Shown here one piece after another: positions 36,919-47,200 of a stretch of 64,000 nucleotides of DNA (position 1 is its first letter; every line of letters starts with the position of its first letter). The translations under genes and the position numbers were made by a program. Source of the DNA: Candidatus Phytoplasma fabacearum (GTDB lineage Bacteria > Bacillota_I > Bacilli_A > Acholeplasmatales > Acholeplasmataceae); the NCBI RefSeq assembly GCF_030586805.1, contig NZ_JAOSIM010000001.1, positions 82,187 to 146,186 of the forward strand. The letters are read 5' to 3'. The notes below the pieces were generated by a model. It saw only the letters and a list, made by a program, of their open reading frames with translations, did not search any database and was not told where the DNA came from.

Positions 36919-39339
36919 ATGAATAACAATATTAATAAAACAATTTTGGAAAATTCTGTAATTAATAATTTTTTATATCAAGATTTAAGTCATTTTGGTC
37001 TTACTACTAATGAAGCAGCTCAAAGATTGAAAAATAAAAAACAAAATAAATCAATCAATAATGATAAAAATATCTTGATTATTATTTGTAATAATTTGTT
37101 TACATGCTTAAATTTGTTATTACTTGTGATTGTTATTGTTATTTTGAAAATGCGACGTTATGATCAATTATTTTTTTTAATAGTTAATTCCTTAAACATT
37201 ATTATTAGTATTGCCCAAGAAATTAAAATAAAAAAAACTTTAGATAAAATTAATTTAATTTTGCCCAATAATATTAAAGTTATTCGGGATGGTCACGTTA
37301 TAGAAGTTGATAACTCTACTTTAGTGGTAGGTGATTGTTTGGTATTGGGTTTGGGTAATCAAATTGTAGCTGATGTTTGTATCAAACATGGAGTTGTAGA
37401 AGTAAATGAATCCTTTTTAACAGGAGAATCTAAATCAGTTTTAAAAAAAACAGGTGATATTGTATATTCTGGTAGTTATGTTATTTCAGGTTTATCTTAT
37501 GCTGATGTTATTGCTTTAGGTGAAGATACTTATGTTTCTAATTTGATTAAACAAGCTAAAAAATATCAAAAAATTAAAACACCTTTAATAAAAACATTTA
37601 CAATTTTAGTTAAATTAATTTTTTTTGCAACAATACCTACTACTATAATTTTATTTTGTTCATATAAATTTAATTTTTATAACTTAACTAGTGATCATTT
37701 ATTAGGAATATGCGGTTTTATGTTAGGCATGACTCCTTCTGGATTATTCTTATTAATGAGTATGATTTCTATTTTAGGATTTATTAGGTTATTTAAACGT
37801 AAAGCTTATATGAAAGATTTATTAGGCATTGAAATGTTGTCTCAAATAAATATATTATGTTTAGATAAAACTGGTACTATTACCGATGGAAATATGAATG
37901 TTAAAAAAATTTTAAAATATTCTAATGATGATACTATTGATTTAAATTATTTAATGGCTAATTTTGTTCAACATTTTTCTACTGATAATAATCCTACTCA
38001 ACAGGCTTTATATAATTATTTTAATGATTATTTAAATCCCCAAAGTGTTTATCAAGTAAGAAATCTTCAAGCTTTTTCTAGTATGAGAAAATATAGTGCT
38101 ATTGAATTTGAAAAAATAGGTACATTTGTATTAGGTGCTCCAGAATTTTTATTAAAACAAAAAGATGATATTATTGATAAAGATGTTGAAGAATATACTA
38201 ATCTAGGATATAGGGCATTATTATTAGTTCATGCTAATAATGTTTTATCTAAAATTGATAAAAATACTAATTATAAAGTTATATCTTTAATTTTATTAGA
38301 AGATATTATTAAAAAAGATGCTTATGAAACTATTAAATATTTTCAAAATTTAGGTATTAAAATAAAAATTATTTCTGGGGATAATGCTTTTACTACAGGT
38401 TATATAGCTCAACGGATTGGTTTAATTAATTCGGTTTCGGAAAAATCTATTAATTTGACTAATATAGAATCTGAAAAATTATGTGATTTATCAATTCGAT
38501 ATGATGTTTTTGGTAGAGCTACTCCAGAACAAAAAAAAACTTTAATAACTTGTTTTAAAAATAATAATCAAAAAGTTGCTATGATCGGAGATGGAGTCAA
38601 TGATATTTTAGCTTTTAAGGAATCAGATTTATCTATTGCTATGGCTTCAGGAAGTAAAGCTGCTCAAAATGTTGCTAATTTAATTTTAATAAATTCTAAA
38701 TTTGATTCTTTACCGTCTGTTTTTTTAGAAGGTCGTAGATTAATTAATAATTTGGAAAAAAATTCTATTGTTTTTTTAACTAAAACTATTTTTACTTTTT
38801 TATTAGCTTGGATTACAATAATTAATAATTTTTTTAGTAATAATTTAATTTTTTTCCCCTTTACTCCTTTACAATTAAATTTTATTGATATTTTTTTTAT
38901 TGGTATACCTTCTTTTTTCTTATCTTTAGAATCTAATTATAAACCTTTAAATAATTATTTTATTAGTGATATTTTAAAAAAATCAGGTATTTACGGATTA
39001 TTAATTAGTGCCAATTATATTTTAATATTAACTTTATATAAAGGATTATTTAATAATTTTCAATCTAATTATCAAATATCTTATCTATTAACTTTAGTAA
39101 CTTCTTTTATTTTTGCTAATATTTTATTCAAAAATTGCCGTCCTTTTAATAAGTTTAAAATGATGTTGTTTTCCAGTATTATATTTATTTTCTATTTATT
39201 ATTAGTAATTTTTGCTTTCAAAATTTCTTTTATTTATGGAATTACGGTGGCTATTTGGAATGTTATATTGATTAGATCTTTTGATTTTTTTATATTATTA
39301 ATAATTAATTTGTTAATTTTATGGAAAATTAAAAAATAA
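36919..39339 (+). CDS. Cation-translocating P-type ATPase
   Basis: A full-length P-type pump of 806 residues. The actuator loop has LTGES, the phosphorylation site is Asp316 in CLDKTGTITDG, and the hinge motif GDGVND is at about 557-562. A membrane-helix motif MTPSGLFLL (in place of PEGLP) precedes the phosphorylation domain and is like the streptococcal Exp7/CaxP subgroup, which exports Ca2+ or related cations. Several C-terminal helices complete it. The start has GGAGCAGGTG upstream. It differs clearly from the truncated ATPase at the window start. Confidence 0.92.
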   Translation: MNNNINKTILENSVINNFLYQDLSHFGLTTNEAAQRLKNKKQNKSINNDKNILIIICNNLFTCLNLLLLVIVIVILKMRRYDQLFFLIVNSLNIIISIAQEIKIKKTLDKINLILPNNIKVIRDGHVIEVDNSTLVVGDCLVLGLGNQIVADVCIKHGVVEVNESFLTGESKSVLKKTGDIVYSGSYVISGLSYADVIALGEDTYVSNLIKQAKKYQKIKTPLIKTFTILVKLIFFATIPTTIILFCSYKFNFYNLTSDHLLGICGFMLGMTPSGLFLLMSMISILGFIRLFKRKAYMKDLLGIEMLSQINILCLDKTGTITDGNMNVKKILKYSNDDTIDLNYLMANFVQHFSTDNNPTQQALYNYFNDYLNPQSVYQVRNLQAFSSMRKYSAIEFEKIGTFVLGAPEFLLKQKDDIIDKDVEEYTNLGYRALLLVHANNVLSKIDKNTNYKVISLILLEDIIKKDAYETIKYFQNLGIKIKIISGDNAFTTGYIAQRIGLINSVSEKSINLTNIESEKLCDLSIRYDVFGRATPEQKKTLITCFKNNNQKVAMIGDGVNDILAFKESDLSIAMASGSKAAQNVANLILINSKFDSLPSVFLEGRRLINNLEKNSIVFLTKTIFTFLLAWITIINNFFSNNLIFFPFTPLQLNFIDIFFIGIPSFFLSLESNYKPLNNYFISDILKKSGIYGLLISANYILILTLYKGLFNNFQSNYQISYLLTLVTSFIFANILFKNCRPFNKFKMMLFSSIIFIFYLLLVIFAFKISFIYGITVAIWNVILIRSFDFFILLIINLLILWKIKK

Positions 39340-39381
39340 GATTAAATCGGAGTTTAAAATTTTTGAAAGAATTATATTTAT

Positions 39382-40104
39382 ATGGTAATTATTTATGGCA
39401 AAAACATAATTAAGGAGGCTATTAAAGCTCAAAGAAAAATTTATTTTTTATATATCAATCCTTGCATGAAAGATAAAGTTTTTTTAAATTTTATATTACG
39501 TCATCATTTGAATTATTGTTATTTAGATAAACATCAACTAAATAATAAAGTTCAAAATAATAATCATCAAGGGGTAGTAGCAGAGGTTCAAGATTATTCG
39601 TATAGACAAGATTTATTAAAATATTTAATAGAAAAATCCGATAGAATAGTTAAATTTTTAATTTTGGATGCTATTCAAGATCCTCATAATTTTGGAGCCA
39701 TCATACGTACTGTAGAAGCAAGTGATTTTGATGGAATTATTGTAAGTAAAAAACATCAGGTGCCTTTAAACGGTACGGTAGCTAAAACTTCTAGCGGAGC
39801 TTTAGAATATGTTAATATTTTTTTAGTTTGTAATTTATATCAAACTATTTTAACTATGCAAAAATTTAATTTTATAATTATTGGAACTGAAATCGGAATA
39901 GATAATAATTTAGATGCTATTCCTCTAGATCAATCTTTAGCTATTATATTGGGTAATGAAGGTATAGGAATGCGCTCTTTGTTGAAAAAAAAATGTAATT
40001 ATTTAGTTAGTATTCCTACACAAGGTATGGTTAATTCTTTAAATGTGAGTGTCTCAGCGGCTATTATTATTTTTTATTTATATATGAAAAATCAAAAATA
40101 TTAA
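39382..40104 (+). CDS. rlmB: 23S rRNA (guanosine-2'-O-)-methyltransferase RlmB-like
   Basis: A SpoU-family methyltransferase with a short N-terminal substrate-binding domain (YGKNIIKEAI; NHQGVVAEV) and the SPOUT motifs LDAIQDPHNFGAIIRT, ILGNEGIGM and IPTQGMVNSLNVSVSAA. This layout is that of RlmB, which methylates G2251 of 23S rRNA. It follows the ATPase and lies before rpmG-secE-nusG, matching the cysS-mrnC-rlmB-rpmG-secE-nusG order of Firmicutes with Mini-III replaced by the ATPase. Confidence 0.88.
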   Translation: MVIIYGKNIIKEAIKAQRKIYFLYINPCMKDKVFLNFILRHHLNYCYLDKHQLNNKVQNNNHQGVVAEVQDYSYRQDLLKYLIEKSDRIVKFLILDAIQDPHNFGAIIRTVEASDFDGIIVSKKHQVPLNGTVAKTSSGALEYVNIFLVCNLYQTILTMQKFNFIIIGTEIGIDNNLDAIPLDQSLAIILGNEGIGMRSLLKKKCNYLVSIPTQGMVNSLNVSVSAAIIIFYLYMKNQKY

Positions 40105-40123
40105 TTTATTTATAATTTAATCA

Positions 40124-40132
40124 TGTTATAAT
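40124..40132 (+). promoter_or_regulatory. Extended -10 promoter of rpmG-secE-nusG
   Basis: TGTTATAAT, a perfect extended -10 element, lies about 125 bases before rpmG. Confidence 0.5.
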
Positions 40133-40257
40133 ATTGAGAAAAGTTTATCTTGATTTAGAAATATTTATAATATAATGTATTTTATTTATCTTTATTAAGT
40201 TATTAAAGTTATTAAAATTTATAAGGTTATTGTTTAAGATCGAAAAATATAAGAATA

Positions 40258-40401
40258 ATGGTTAAGAATAATATTTTAATATGTAAGATTTGTTTGAGTC
40301 GTAATTATCGTGTCAAAATTCATAATCGTAATCAAAAATTAGTTTTAAAAAAATATTGTTGCTTTTGTAAAAAACATATTATTCATGAAGAAACTAGATA
40401 A
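40258..40401 (+). CDS. rpmG: 50S ribosomal protein L33
   Basis: A 47-residue protein with two CxxC pairs (CKIC and CCFC), the zinc-ribbon form of L33, and the pattern NYRVKIHNRN. It sits directly before secE and nusG, the usual bacterial order. It is too short for most ORF callers but the cysteines, context and length leave little doubt. No strong ribosome binding site is visible. Confidence 0.88.
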   Translation: MVKNNILICKICLSRNYRVKIHNRNQKLVLKKYCCFCKKHIIHEETR

Positions 40402-40439
40402 GTAAAATTATCTATTATATAAATGTAAAGGAGATAACT

Positions 40440-40817
40440 GTGGCATATAAAAAATTTGAAGAAAAACCAACAATTCCTTTGATGCAAGTTTTGAAGGAAG
40501 AATATAGTATAATTAATATTTTTTGTGTTATTTTATCTATGGTTTTTTTGGGAGTTTGTTGCAATTGTGTTCATCAATTTTCTGATAAATTAAGTATTTC
40601 TTTATTAGTATTATCTATTGTTTTCTTTTTGATTAGTATCTTTCCTTTTATAAGAAAAATTTTTTGTGATTTTCGTTTTATTAGTTTTCCGACAAAAATT
40701 CAAATTTTTAAGCAAATTATTCAAGTTTTTGTGTTTACTGTTATTTTAATTTTTATTTTAAATTTATTTCAATATTGTTATGATATATATATGATATCTT
40801 TGCTTAAAAAATTTTGA
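40440..40817 (+). CDS. secE: Preprotein translocase subunit SecE, three-helix form
   Basis: SecE clamps the SecY channel. The start is GTG behind AAAGGAGA. The 125-residue chain has three predicted membrane segments (about 24-43, 50-70, 92-115). Between the second and third is the amphipathic region that carries the conserved proline, here SFPT in place of the usual TWPT/SWPS. Gram-positive SecE is normally about 60 residues with one membrane helix; three helices recall the E. coli form. Position between rpmG and nusG supports the call. Confidence 0.82.
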   Translation: MAYKKFEEKPTIPLMQVLKEEYSIINIFCVILSMVFLGVCCNCVHQFSDKLSISLLVLSIVFFLISIFPFIRKIFCDFRFISFPTKIQIFKQIIQVFVFTVILIFILNLFQYCYDIYMISLLKKF

Positions 40818-40898
40818 ATTAAAATTAATTTTTTAGAGTTTAATTTATTGTAATGATTAAATTGAAAATTATTGCTAAATTATATTTAGGTGTTTAAA

Positions 40899-41510
40899 AT
40901 GCAATCAAAAATAAAAAATAATAAAATACTTGATAATGATATAATTAATGAGGATAAAACTCTTTTTAAATCTAAATGGTATATTTTACAAACTCAATCA
41001 GGTTATGAAAAAGTTGTTCAACAAGATTTATTAAAGATAGCTAACAGCGGTATCGGTATATCAAATTTGATTCATGAAGTTATTTGTCCCACTGAAAAAC
41101 ATATTAAAATTAAAGCTGATGGCACTAAAAAAGAAGTAGAAAAAAAAATTTATATCGGTTATATCTTTATTAAAATGATTATGACAGATCAATCTTGGTT
41201 TATAGTTCGTAATATTCCTAAAGTAACTGGATTTTTAGGTTCTATTAAAAAAGAAAAAGGTTCTAAACCTATACCTTTAACTGAAAATGAAATCAATCCT
41301 ATATTATTAAAAATGGGGATTATTTCTAAACCAAATTATGATCATTTAATTAATAAACAAGTTCAAATCGTAAATGGTTCTTTCGCTGGTCAAGTAGGTA
41401 GAGTTTCTTCAGTAGATTATGAAAGAGATAAAGTGATGGTGGAAATAGAGTTATTCGGTAGAGCTACACCTATAGAAATTTCTTTTTCTTCTTTTAAAGA
41501 AATGAATTAA
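40899..41510 (+). CDS. nusG: Transcription elongation/antitermination factor NusG
   Basis: NusG binds RNA polymerase and couples it to ribosomes or Rho. The NGN domain (WYILQTQSGYEKVVQQDL...GYIFIKM...RNIPKVTGFLG) is followed by a KOW domain (VQIVNGSFAGQVGRVSSVD) at about 145-200. The ATG at 40899 is spaced correctly from AGGTG at 40888-40892. Last gene of rpmG-secE-nusG. Confidence 0.95.
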   Translation: MQSKIKNNKILDNDIINEDKTLFKSKWYILQTQSGYEKVVQQDLLKIANSGIGISNLIHEVICPTEKHIKIKADGTKKEVEKKIYIGYIFIKMIMTDQSWFIVRNIPKVTGFLGSIKKEKGSKPIPLTENEINPILLKMGIISKPNYDHLINKQVQIVNGSFAGQVGRVSSVDYERDKVMVEIELFGRATPIEISFSSFKEMN

Positions 41511-41562
41511 ATTAAAATAATATTTTAAATTAGTTGATAAATTTAATTAGTATGATGAAATA

Positions 41563-41571
41563 TGTTATAAT
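41563..41571 (+). promoter_or_regulatory. Extended -10 promoter of rplK-rplA
   Basis: TGTTATAAT, a perfect extended -10 element, about 165 bases before rplK. A TTGATA at 41534 is too distant (26 bases) to be its -35 box. Confidence 0.5.
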
Positions 41572-41736
41572 ACTATGAATATTTTGGATATTTTGATTAT
41601 TAAAAATATTTAATGAATTGATTTTTTGGTTTTGAAAATAATATTTTTTATTTTTATTAATAAAATAATTTTTTAAATAATCGATTAAATGTTAAACATT
41701 TTTAGAAACAAAAAGGTTGGTATTAAATAAATTATA

Positions 41737-42162
41737 ATGGCAAAAAAAGTTATTAAAAATATTAAATTACAAATTTTAGCTGGTAAAGCTAATCCTGCTC
41801 CTCCTATAGGACCTGTTTTGGGACAAGCTCAAGTAAATATTCCTTCGTTTTGTTCTCAATTTAATGAAGCTACTAAAGATAAATTAGGTTTTACTTTACC
41901 AGTAGAAATTACAGTTTTTGATGATAAAAGTTTTAAATTTATTGTTAAAACTCCGATTACAAGTGATTTATTAAAAAAAGCTGCTAATATTTCAAAAGGT
42001 TCTTCTGATTCGGTTAAAAATAAAGTTGCTACTCTCAAATATGATCAAATTGTAGAAATAGCAAAATTAAAAATGCCAGATTTAAACGCTTATTCAGTCG
42101 AACAAGCTTCTAAAATTATAGAAGGAACTGCTATTAATATGGGGATTATTGTAGAGAAATAA
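41737..42162 (+). CDS. rplK: 50S ribosomal protein L11
   Basis: A normal 141-residue L11 with the [22 protein letters not shown]-terminus. The C-terminal rRNA-binding domain is intact. First gene of the rplK-rplA pair in the standard nusG-rplKAJL-rpoBC order. Confidence 0.97.
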   Translation: MAKKVIKNIKLQILAGKANPAPPIGPVLGQAQVNIPSFCSQFNEATKDKLGFTLPVEITVFDDKSFKFIVKTPITSDLLKKAANISKGSSDSVKNKVATLKYDQIVEIAKLKMPDLNAYSVEQASKIIEGTAINMGIIVEK

Positions 42163-42230
42163 TAATTTATTGTGTTTGATAAATAAAAAAGAAAGGCATA
42201 TGATTATATAGTATATAAGGCTTAAAATTT

Positions 42231-42920
42231 ATGACAAGAAGTAAAAAATATTTATCAATTAGTAAAAAAATAGACTTTAATCAAATTTATAAAATGCATG
42301 ATGCTGTTGAATTATTATATAATATTAAAACTGCAAAATTTGATGAAACTGCTGAATGCGTTTTTGTTTTAAATATTGAACATAAAAAAGTAGATCAACA
42401 TATACGTGGTTCTGTTGTTTTGCCTTATGGTTTGGGTAAAAAATTTTGTATTGTTGTTATTGCCCAAGGAGAACAAGCTCAGAAAGCTAAAGAATTGGGT
42501 GCAGATTTTGTTGGTGATCAAGAATTAATTCAAAAAATATCTAATGGTTGGACAGATTTTGATGTTTTGATATCTGTTGCTAGCTTTATGCCTTCTTTGA
42601 CTAAGTTAGGAAAACTTTTGGGGCCTAAAGGATTAATGCCTAATCCAAAATTAGGAACTATGACAGAAAATGTAGAGCCAATTATAAAGGATATTCAAAA
42701 AGGTAGAATGGAATATAAAGTAGATAAATTTGGTAATCTTCATACGGTAATAGGTAAATTGTCATTTAATAAAGAAGAATTAACAGGAAATTTGGTTTTT
42801 TTATATAATCATTTGATTTCTATAAAACCTAAAACAGTCAAAGGCGAATTAATTAAAAATATAACTATTTCTTCTACCATGTCTCCAAGTATTAAAGTTG
42901 ATCCTTTATCGATTAGGTAA
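42231..42920 (+). CDS. rplA: 50S ribosomal protein L1
   Basis: A 229-residue L1 of normal length with LPYGLGK and the LGKLLGPKGLMPNPKLGT motif. L1 usually represses its own rplKA mRNA; I did not identify a mimic site here. Confidence 0.97.
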   Translation: MTRSKKYLSISKKIDFNQIYKMHDAVELLYNIKTAKFDETAECVFVLNIEHKKVDQHIRGSVVLPYGLGKKFCIVVIAQGEQAQKAKELGADFVGDQELIQKISNGWTDFDVLISVASFMPSLTKLGKLLGPKGLMPNPKLGTMTENVEPIIKDIQKGRMEYKVDKFGNLHTVIGKLSFNKEELTGNLVFLYNHLISIKPKTVKGELIKNITISSTMSPSIKVDPLSIR

Positions 42921-43033
42921 AATTGAAAAAAACTATTATTTAATTATTTTTTATTTTATCTTTTATAAACTAATCTTTTGATTATATTATTTATTAATTA
43001 AATTTATATTGTTTAAAAAGGAAACAACGATTT

Positions 43034-43540
43034 ATGTTAAAATCTGTTATTAAAGAGAAAAGTAATTATGTTGATTATTTATCTCAAAATATTGATAATT
43101 CTAATTTAGTTGTTTTATTAGAATTTAAAGGATCAAAAGTAAGTGATTTGACTAATTTACGCCGTAAATTACGAGAATTGGTTCCGTGCAAGTTTCAAGT
43201 AGTACCTAATAATATTATTAAAAGAGCATTAATTAAGTCAAAATATGATGAATTAATTGAGTTTAAAAATCCCAAAGCTTTATTTTGGACTTTATCTAAT
43301 TCTTCGGATATTTTTTCTTCTTTGAATGCTTTATACAAATTTTCTAAAATGAATGAATTTTTAAAAATTAATTTTGGTATTATAGAAAATGAAATTTGTT
43401 CTTTGGAGCAAATAATTAAATTAGCGCAAATACCATCTAAATCAGCATTGTTATCTATGTTGTTATTTAGTGTTTCTGCGCCTGTTAAAAATATAATTAC
43501 CGTTTTACAATTATTAATACAAAAAAATAAAAAAATTTGA
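43034..43540 (+). CDS. rplJ: 50S ribosomal protein L10
   Basis: A 168-residue L10, the base of the ribosomal stalk, recognised by the FKGSKVSDLTNLRRKLRE region and the helical C-terminus that binds L7/L12 dimers. AAAAGGAAA precedes the start. Followed by rplL. Confidence 0.93.
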   Translation: MLKSVIKEKSNYVDYLSQNIDNSNLVVLLEFKGSKVSDLTNLRRKLRELVPCKFQVVPNNIIKRALIKSKYDELIEFKNPKALFWTLSNSSDIFSSLNALYKFSKMNEFLKINFGIIENEICSLEQIIKLAQIPSKSALLSMLLFSVSAPVKNIITVLQLLIQKNKKI

Positions 43541-43630
43541 ATTAGTAATGAATAAATTTTTAATGTTATATATATATTCTAATTATTTGCTAAAATAAAT
43601 AAAATTTGAATTATAAATAGGAGATTAACA

Positions 43631-44017
43631 ATGGCAGACAATAATAAAATAGAACAAATTATTCAATTTTTAGGTGATATGAAGGTTAAAGAGTTACAAG
43701 AATTGGTAACTAAAATTCAAGATTCTTTTGGTATTAAAATGGAAAATGTCGCTAATGTAAGTAGTAATAATGAAGATGTTGTTGTAGAAAAAAATGAGCA
43801 AACAGAATTTAAAATTATTATGACTTCTGCGGGTCAATCTCGTACTGCGGTTATTCAACATTTAGTTAAAAATTTTGGTTTTAAGATTGGGGAATTAATA
43901 TCAGCATGTCAATCTGAAAATGTTAATTTATTAATCAAAGAGAATGTTAATAAAGAACAAGCTGAAGAAATAAAAAAACAAATAGAAAATTTAGGAGCTC
44001 AAGTGAAAATTGAATAA
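43631..44017 (+). CDS. rplL: 50S ribosomal protein L7/L12
   Basis: A 128-residue stalk protein. The N-terminal dimerisation domain is followed by a short acidic hinge (about 40-58), and a C-terminal domain that is less conserved than usual: the KIxVIKxVRxxTGLGLKEAK helix reads RTAVIQHLVKNFGFKIGEL. TAGGAGA precedes the start. A terminator or attenuator follows before rpoB. Confidence 0.92.
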   Translation: MADNNKIEQIIQFLGDMKVKELQELVTKIQDSFGIKMENVANVSSNNEDVVVEKNEQTEFKIIMTSAGQSRTAVIQHLVKNFGFKIGELISACQSENVNLLIKENVNKEQAEEIKKQIENLGAQVKIE

Positions 44018-44100
44018 AAAATATATTTTATAGATTGGTTGCAAAATATATAGTTTTGGCAACAATAAATAGAATTTTTTGATAACCTAAATATTTATTA

Positions 44101-44136
44101 AACCTGAGAACTAAAGTAAGTATCTTAGGTTTTTTA
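44101..44136 (+). terminator. Terminator or attenuator between rplL and rpoB
   Basis: AACCTGAGA pairs with TCTTAGGTT (one G-U) followed by TTTTTA. Such a partial terminator between ribosomal protein and polymerase genes commonly sets the rplL to rpoB ratio. Confidence 0.7.
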
Positions 44137-44246
44137 TTATCTTTATTGTTATCTAATATTTTTTTGATGTTTTGTCTATTAAGAATTTAATTTTTTAAAT
44201 TTAAATTCAATTTATGTTGATATTTGTTGGGAGTTCTAAATAAAAA

Positions 44247-47200
44247 ATGAAAAAATATTGTAATGTAAAATATGGCACCAAGGTTGAACGACGAAATTAT
44301 TCTAAAATGAAATATGATTTGGATTTACCAAACTTAATCGAGATTCAAACAAAATCATTTCAAGAATTTTTAAATTATGGTATTAAAACATCATTAAAAA
44401 GTATTTTCCCTATTGAGAGTTATAATGGCGATTTAAAATTATATTTTAATGATTTTTTTTTAGAAGAACCGAAATTTAACGCTGAAGAATCTAAAAAAAG
44501 GGGATTTACTTATAGTGCGGAATTGTTTTTAAATGTAACGTTGGAAAACGTTATTACTCAACAAACTAAAAAAGCCCGTATATTAATGACAGATTTACCT
44601 TTAATGACTATTGCAGGTACTTTTATAATTAATGGTACAGAAAGAGTTGTAGTTTCTCAAATAGTTCGTTCAGCAGGAGCTTATTTTACTGCTAAATTGG
44701 ATAATAAAATTAATAAAAATCGTTTTACTGCTCAAATTATCCCTACTAGAGGTGCTTGGATAGAGTTTGAGCAAAATAATAAAGATTTTTTATATGCTAA
44801 ATTGGATCGTTCGAAAAAAATACCTTTAACAAAATTTATTCATGCTTTAGGTTTTGATACTCAAGAAGAAATTGAAAAAACTTTTGGAATCAATCCTTTA
44901 TTAGATTTAAGTTTTAATAAAGATAATGATTCTAATTGCAATGACGCTATTGTTGAACTCTATTCTAAGTTGCATCAAGGAGAAAGAGTTCCTACTAATG
45001 CAGCAAGAGAATTTATTCGTAATCGTTTGTTTGATAAAGATAAATATGATTTATCTTTAGTAGGACGATATAAGTTGAATCGTAAATTAGATGTTTTAAA
45101 TAGAGCTGAAAATACTTTTTTAGCTCAAGATATTAAAGATTTAACTAATAATGAAATTTTATTTTCTTCTGGAACTTTTTTAAACTATGAAGTTATTAAA
45201 AAATTATCATTACATAGAGATAAATTTCGTGTGGAATTAGTTAATTCTGATTTTCATTTACAAAATCAAAATCATGATTCCAATTCATTTACTTATAGAA
45301 AAAACATAAATGATGATCAAATATATATTAAAGAAGATATTTTGCATTCCCAAACAGGACAAGTATTGATTAAGGCTGATACGCTTTTAGATGATGATAT
45401 TTTGAAGATTTTATTAGAAACTCATAAATATAATATTGATGATAAAATTATTAAATATTTTACTAATAAAGAATATATTCATAAAATTTTTAAAGATCGA
45501 CAAAAAGTTTTTAATGAAAGTTTAGAAGTTTATGTTTTGGATAATAAAAATAATAAACATTTTATTAAAATTATAGGCAATGATCAATCTGAAGATGCTG
45601 AAAATATTGTTTTATCTGATATAATAGCGTCTATTAGTTACTATTTAAATCTTTATCATAATATTGGCACTATTGATGATATTGATCATCTAGGGAATAG
45701 AAGATTAAGGTTGATTGGAGAACTTTTAAAAAATCAATTACGTGTAGGTTTGAATAGAACTAAAAAAAATATCAAAGATCGTATGTCTATTAGTAAATTC
45801 GATTCTATTACACCAGGAGGATTATTTAATTTTTCTTCTCTTTCTATGGCTATTAAAACTTTTTTTTGCAGTTCACGTTTATCTCATTTTATGGATCAAA
45901 TTAATCCTTTAGCTATTATTACTCAAAAACGTAGAATTTCTGCTTTAGGTAGCGGAGGAATTGATCGTGATCGAGCGGGCGTAGAGTTAAGAGATGTTAA
46001 TGATTCTTATTACGGCAGATTGTGTCCTATTGAAACTCCTGAAGGTCCATCTATTGGTTTGATTTGTTCTTTAGCTACTTATGCTCAAGTAGACCAATAT
46101 GGTTTTATTGAAACTCCTTTTTTTAAAGTAATTCATGAAAATGGTAAATCAGTAGTTTCTCATCAATATGAATATTTAACTTCTATTCAAGAAGAAAATC
46201 GTATTATTGCTACATCTTCATCTTGTTTAAATGATGATTTTAGTTTTAAACAATCGAAAGTAATTGCTAGACGAAATGGAGAAATTAGTTTATATAGTGT
46301 TGATCAAATTGATTATATAGATGTTTCTCCTAAACAAATTGTATCTGTAGCTACAGCATCTATTCCTTTTTTAGAACATAATGACGCTTCTAGAGCATTA
46401 ATGGGTGCTAATATGCAACGACAAGCTTTACCTTTATTAATTTCTGAATCTCCTATTGTAGCTACTGGTATTGAGCATAGAATAGTAAAAGATTCAGGTT
46501 GCGTTGTTATTGCTGAAGAAAGTGGATTTGTAGTTTATGTAGATGCTAAAAAAATTATTATTGAAAATAATAACGGAGAACAAAAGATTTATATTTTATC
46601 TACTTTTGATAAATCTAATCAAGATACTTTAATTTTGCAAAAACCTATTGTTAAATTAAATGAAAACGTTAATAAAGGGGATATTATTGCTGATGGTTCT
46701 TCTACTCATCAAGGTGAATTAGCTTTAGGTAAAAATGTTACAGTAGCTTTTATGACTTGGGATGGTTATAATTACGAAGACGCTGTAATTTTATCAGAAC
46801 GTTTAGTACAAGAAGATATTTTTACTTCTGTTCATATTAGTAAATATGAAATTCAAGTTCGAGAATTAAAGAAAGGCGCAGGAAGAGAAGAAATAACTCG
46901 AGAAATACCTAATGTGAGTGCTGAAGCTATTAAGAATTTGGACTCTCGAGGTATTATTATTCCTGGTTCCGAAGTTAACGAAGGTGATTATTTAGTTGGT
47001 AAGATTGTTATTATCCCTCAAAGCTCTTTAGAGAATAATCCTTATGAAAAATTAATTCAAACAATTATTGGAGAAAAATCTCGTGATTATAAAGATGCTT
47101 CCTTAAAGGTTCCTTGTGGTGAGAGTGGTATTGTTCAGAGCGTACAATATTTTTCTGTTAAAAAAGGTGATTTTATTTCTACTCCTGGTGTTAATGAAAT

